Shown here piece by piece: positions 4,537 to 7,417 of a stretch of 7,417 nt of DNA. The stretch lies in NCBI GenBank assembly GCA_964651005.1, contig CAZYVL010000120.1:1-7417 (forward strand), given 5' to 3'. Numbering within the stretch: the first letter of the stretch is position 1; each line of letters begins with the position of its first letter. Below the pieces are notes generated by a model, which saw only the letters and a list, made by a program, of their open reading frames with translations, searched no databases and was not told the DNA's origin. A program made the translations under genes and the position numbers. The stretch comes from DATMFV01 sp964651005. Lineage in GTDB: Bacteria > Verrucomicrobiota > Verrucomicrobiia > Chthoniobacterales > Chthoniobacteraceae.

Positions 4537-7417
4537 ATGGGTTCCCTCCACAAAAAAATGCCCCAGATACCCCAAATACCCCGGTTGGGGCGTGGCCGCC
4601 TCGTGATTCTCATCGCCCTCGGGTTGATCCTGATCTGGGCGGTCTCGCTTCCGGCTGCCTCGCTGGAAAATCAAAGCTACGCGGTTTCCATGGCGCAGGA
4701 TGGAACGCTGGAGGTGCGGGCGAAGGATGGCGCGGTGCAGCGGTTTGCGCCACGGTTCATGGTGCTGGTGGCGGACGCCGAACCCAAACTGGAGCTCCGA
4801 ATGGCTTCGAAGCCTCGATTCAACGTGCTGAGTTGGGGGTCCGCAGGCGAAAAGGCCGTGGCGCCCAAAAAAGGGGGGCACGTTGAGGATGGGTACGACC
4901 CGGCGGCGGACCGGAAGGTGGGCAAGGGCCGCGTGATGGATTATTTCAAGGCGGCGGCCCGGCATGTTTCCGTGGCCGCTTCCAGCGCGAGCTTGGAGGG
5001 GAGGGCGGTTGTCTGGCGATTCCCGGATCAGGCGGATTTCAGGCTGAAGGCTTCCATCACGCTGCCCGAGGGGGAGGGCGAGCCGCTCCTGGCGTTCGAG
5101 TTCGTCCCGAAGGGGGAGAAGTGGTTTTCCATCGGGTATGCCGGTGCCCCGGCGGTGGCGCAGGACGCGATCGAGGGGATCTGGCAGCCGATGGTCTGGC
5201 AGGAGAAGCGTTTTCCCGCAGAGGCGTATCTCACGGAGTCGGCCCGGTGTCCGGTGCCCACGACGCTAGTGACGGCGCAGGGCGTGACGACGGGCGTCGT
5301 TGCCGACCCGACGGAGCTGCCGTTCATGCCGCTGCCGACGGTGAAGAATTCCCGCTTCGGGGTGCTGGTTCACAATCCGCAGGGGCAGGCGCAGTCGATG
5401 CTTTTCGCGCCGATTCTCGGGGGACTCGGCTCGCAGTTGGAGCCCGGGAAGCCTTTCGAGTTCAAGCTCCGCCTTTTCGTGGCGAAGGGGGATACCGTCG
5501 GGGCTTACGAAAAGCTGGTCCGGGGGCTTTACCAGTTTCACGATTATCGCCGCAACGACGGGATGGGTTCGCTCAACGGCACGCTGGAGCGCATGATCGA
5601 CTATGCGATGAGCAAATGGGCGGCTTTCAATGAAGAGCTGCGCGGCTCGGCTTACGACACCGACGTGCCCGGGGCGGTGAAAAACGTCTCCGCGCTTCAT
5701 CCGCTGGAGATCGCGCTGGTGATGGACGACGCGGAGATCTTCGAGCATCGCGCGCGGCCGATGATCGAGTATGCGATCTCGCGGCAGAAGTTTCTCTTCA
5801 CGGTGAACCCAAAGGTCAAGGGGCAGGGGGCTTCCAACAAGATGGAGGGGCCGGGCGTGCCGATTTCAGACCTGACGGCGCTCTACGAGATGACGCACCG
5901 GCGCAGCGGTTTTCTCCTCCGGCTCGCCCAGGAGCTTCTGCCGGTCAGCCGGGTGTTGAACCTCGGTGACAGCGTACCGGGTAATATCTGGCAAAACTGG
6001 CTGGCGATGTACCGCGCCACCGGCGACGCGCAATGGCTTGAGAAGGCGAAGAACGGCGCGGATGATTACATCAAACGGCGCATCGACACCCCGCAGGCCG
6101 ATTTCGACGACAAGGACTCGCGCGGGATGGTTTTCTGGACTAGCTATGCACCCAACTGGATCGAGCTTTTCTCGCTCTACGAGACGACGGGCGAGGCGCG
6201 TTATTTGAAAGCGGCGGAGGAGGGGGCGCGGCGCTTTTCCCAGTATATCTGGTTCTGCCCGGTGATCCCTGAGGGAACCGTGACGGTCAATGAGGGTGGG
6301 CTTTCCCCGGTTTATCGGGCGGGGAAGAAACGCATAAAAATCGCTCCGGAAACGGTCCCCGCCTGGAGGCTTTCGGAAATCGGGCTGACCTCGGAGGGGT
6401 CCGAGACGAGCAAAGGCCATCGTGCGATTTTCAACGCGGCCTTTGCGCCGTGGATGCTGCGGATGGGATCGGTGGAGGGCGGCGATTCCTTTTTCCACGA
6501 CATCGCGCGGTCCGCGCTGATCGGGCGGTATCAGAGCTTCCCGGGCTATCATATCAACACGGCGCGGACGACGGTTTATGAAAAACCGGATTTCGCCCTG
6601 CGGCCGATGAATGAACTCAATTCCACCACGTCGATCCACTACAACCACATCTGGCCGCACATCGCGATCCTCCTCGATTACCTGGTTTCCGACGCGGAGG
6701 CCCGTTCCGGCGGGGCGATTGCGTTCCCCGGGCATTTTTCGGAAGGGTATGCTTACCTGCAATCGCGGGTGTATGGCGACCAGCCGGGGAAATTCCACGG
6801 AGAAGAAGCGTGGCTCTGGATGCCGAAGGGGCTGCTCACATGCGATAACCCGGAGGTCAACTATGTCGCCGCGCGCGGCAAGGATCACGTCTACCTCGCG
6901 CTGACCAACCAGTCCAGGGAGGCGATCAACGCCACGGTGACGCTCAACCCGGCGTCGGTGGAACTGCTCGCCGGGGGGGACGGTGCGGTTCGTGTCTGGC
7001 AGGATCGCAACCAGGCGCAGAACGCGGTGCTCAAAGGCGGGCGGGTTTCCGTCTCCATCGCCCCGGGCGGGATTACCTCGCTGGCAATCGCCGCGAAGGC
7101 GAAGGTGAAGTTTCAGAACCGCATCCAAGAGCCGACGCCGCCGTGGAAGACCGATTTCCAAAAAAGCGATTTCGCGGGCGCGCACGCTATGGTGCTGAAC
7201 TTCGGGCAGGGGCTGCAATCCGCGTACGTGTATCTTCAGGATCGGAACATGGAGAAGGCGGCCTTGCATTACTCCACCGGGGGAGAATGGAAGACCGTGG
7301 AGGACACCGCTTTTCCGTTTGAATTCACCGTCCCGCTTCCCGATGACGCGCAGGAATTCGCCTGGCGGATCGAGACGACCGGCTCCGACGGAACGAAGAG
7401 CGAATCGGAAACGGGCA
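4537..7417 (+). CDS. Large exported protein, probable carbohydrate-active enzyme of unassigned family (3' end outside window)
   Basis: The frame is open for 960 codons to the window edge. Residues 1-21 carry several basic residues, 22-37 are hydrophobic (VILIALGLILIWAV), and LPAAS at 38-42 offers a signal-peptidase site, so export is likely. Residues about 45-340 look beta-rich. Residues about 346-725 look helical, with helix-like units such as NIWQNWLAMYRATGDAQWLEKA and WIELFSLYETTGEARYLKAA, the style of alpha/alpha-toroid glycosidases and polysaccharide lyases. A conserved-looking STTSIHYNHIWPH lies at 696-708, and residues from about 780 on are again beta-rich (VYLALTNQSREAINATVTL). From about residue 880 an Ig-like segment may follow, running off the window. 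A beta/toroid/beta order is known in several enzyme families, but I recognise none specifically, and no catalytic residue can be assigned. The ATG at 4537 has AAGGA only about 21 bases away; ATG 4558 is an alternative start. Divergent placement with the XylR-type regulator suggests sugar-dependent expression. Confidence 0.55.
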   Translation, partial: MGSLHKKMPQIPQIPRLGRGRLVILIALGLILIWAVSLPAASLENQSYAVSMAQDGTLEVRAKDGAVQRFAPRFMVLVADAEPKLELRMASKPRFNVLSWGSAGEKAVAPKKGGHVEDGYDPAADRKVGKGRVMDYFKAAARHVSVAASSASLEGRAVVWRFPDQADFRLKASITLPEGEGEPLLAFEFVPKGEKWFSIGYAGAPAVAQDAIEGIWQPMVWQEKRFPAEAYLTESARCPVPTTLVTAQGVTTGVVADPTELPFMPLPTVKNSRFGVLVHNPQGQAQSMLFAPILGGLGSQLEPGKPFEFKLRLFVAKGDTVGAYEKLVRGLYQFHDYRRNDGMGSLNGTLERMIDYAMSKWAAFNEELRGSAYDTDVPGAVKNVSALHPLEIALVMDDAEIFEHRARPMIEYAISRQKFLFTVNPKVKGQGASNKMEGPGVPISDLTALYEMTHRRSGFLLRLAQELLPVSRVLNLGDSVPGNIWQNWLAMYRATGDAQWLEKAKNGADDYIKRRIDTPQADFDDKDSRGMVFWTSYAPNWIELFSLYETTGEARYLKAAEEGARRFSQYIWFCPVIPEGTVTVNEGGLSPVYRAGKKRIKIAPETVPAWRLSEIGLTSEGSETSKGHRAIFNAAFAPWMLRMGSVEGGDSFFHDIARSALIGRYQSFPGYHINTARTTVYEKPDFALRPMNELNSTTSIHYNHIWPHIAILLDYLVSDAEARSGGAIAFPGHFSEGYAYLQSRVYGDQPGKFHGEEAWLWMPKGLLTCDNPEVNYVAARGKDHVYLALTNQSREAINATVTLNPASVELLAGGDGAVRVWQDRNQAQNAVLKGGRVSVSIAPGGITSLAIAAKAKVKFQNRIQEPTPPWKTDFQKSDFAGAHAMVLNFGQGLQSAYVYLQDRNMEKAALHYSTGGEWKTVEDTAFPFEFTVPLPDDAQEFAWRIETTGSDGTKSESETG

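Noticed and set aside
4517..4606. Short frame from ATG 4517 preceded by AAGGAA
   Set aside because: The purine-rich site touches the ATG, so the spacing is wrong. The frame is only 29 codons, and the frame from 4537 has a clear signal peptide.
5866..7269. A 467-codon open frame on the - strand
   Set aside because: It lies wholly antisense to the large exported-protein gene. Its translation is Arg/His/Pro-rich without recognisable domains, as expected for the complement of a GC-rich gene.

Overview
The window looks like draft sequence from a GC-rich member of the Verrucomicrobiota. The best lineage evidence is at the left end. A protein ending in a Tyr-Arg-Tyr-Arg...Lys-Arg-Phe-Ala-Pro tail is followed, with a 4-base overlap, by a prepilin-like protein, and the two match what I recall of the 'Verru_Chthon cassette' proteins A and D, described from this phylum. 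The XylR-type AraC regulator and the large secreted protein on the right also fit. I cannot place it below phylum. Most genes lack a clear Shine-Dalgarno sequence, so several starts are uncertain.

Layout, left to right: (1) 2-1257, + strand: the C-terminal part of a cassette A-like protein and a complete cassette D-like pseudopilin, a translationally coupled pair. (2) 1295-2127, +: an SGNH/GDSL-type hydrolase with a hydrophobic N-terminus; its last codons run into a run of exactly 100 N (2128-2227), an assembly gap. (3) 2228-2696, +: 5-formyltetrahydrofolate cyclo-ligase lacking its first codons because of the gap. A very G-rich stretch lies in its nucleotide-binding loop and a polypurine tract lies just after it. 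(4) 2824-3225, +: a stand-alone response-regulator receiver domain, probably with a GTG start. (5) 3263-4450, -: a XylR-type AraC regulator, convergent with the receiver gene. (6) 4451-4536: an 86-base divergent promoter region with repeated CGCA elements. (7) 4537 to the window end, +: an exported protein of more than 960 residues with a beta-rich N-terminal part, a long helical part resembling an alpha/alpha toroid, and beta-rich C-terminal parts. I cannot assign it to a named family.

The most coherent unit is the divergent pair on the right. A sugar-sensing type regulator sits head to head with a large exported protein of carbohydrate-active-enzyme appearance, which suggests a small inducible glycan-use locus. 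The left genes are a fragment of a pilin-like cassette followed by unrelated enzyme genes. I found no tRNA, rRNA, CRISPR array, insertion sequence or phage gene. The part most likely to be undescribed is the large exported protein.
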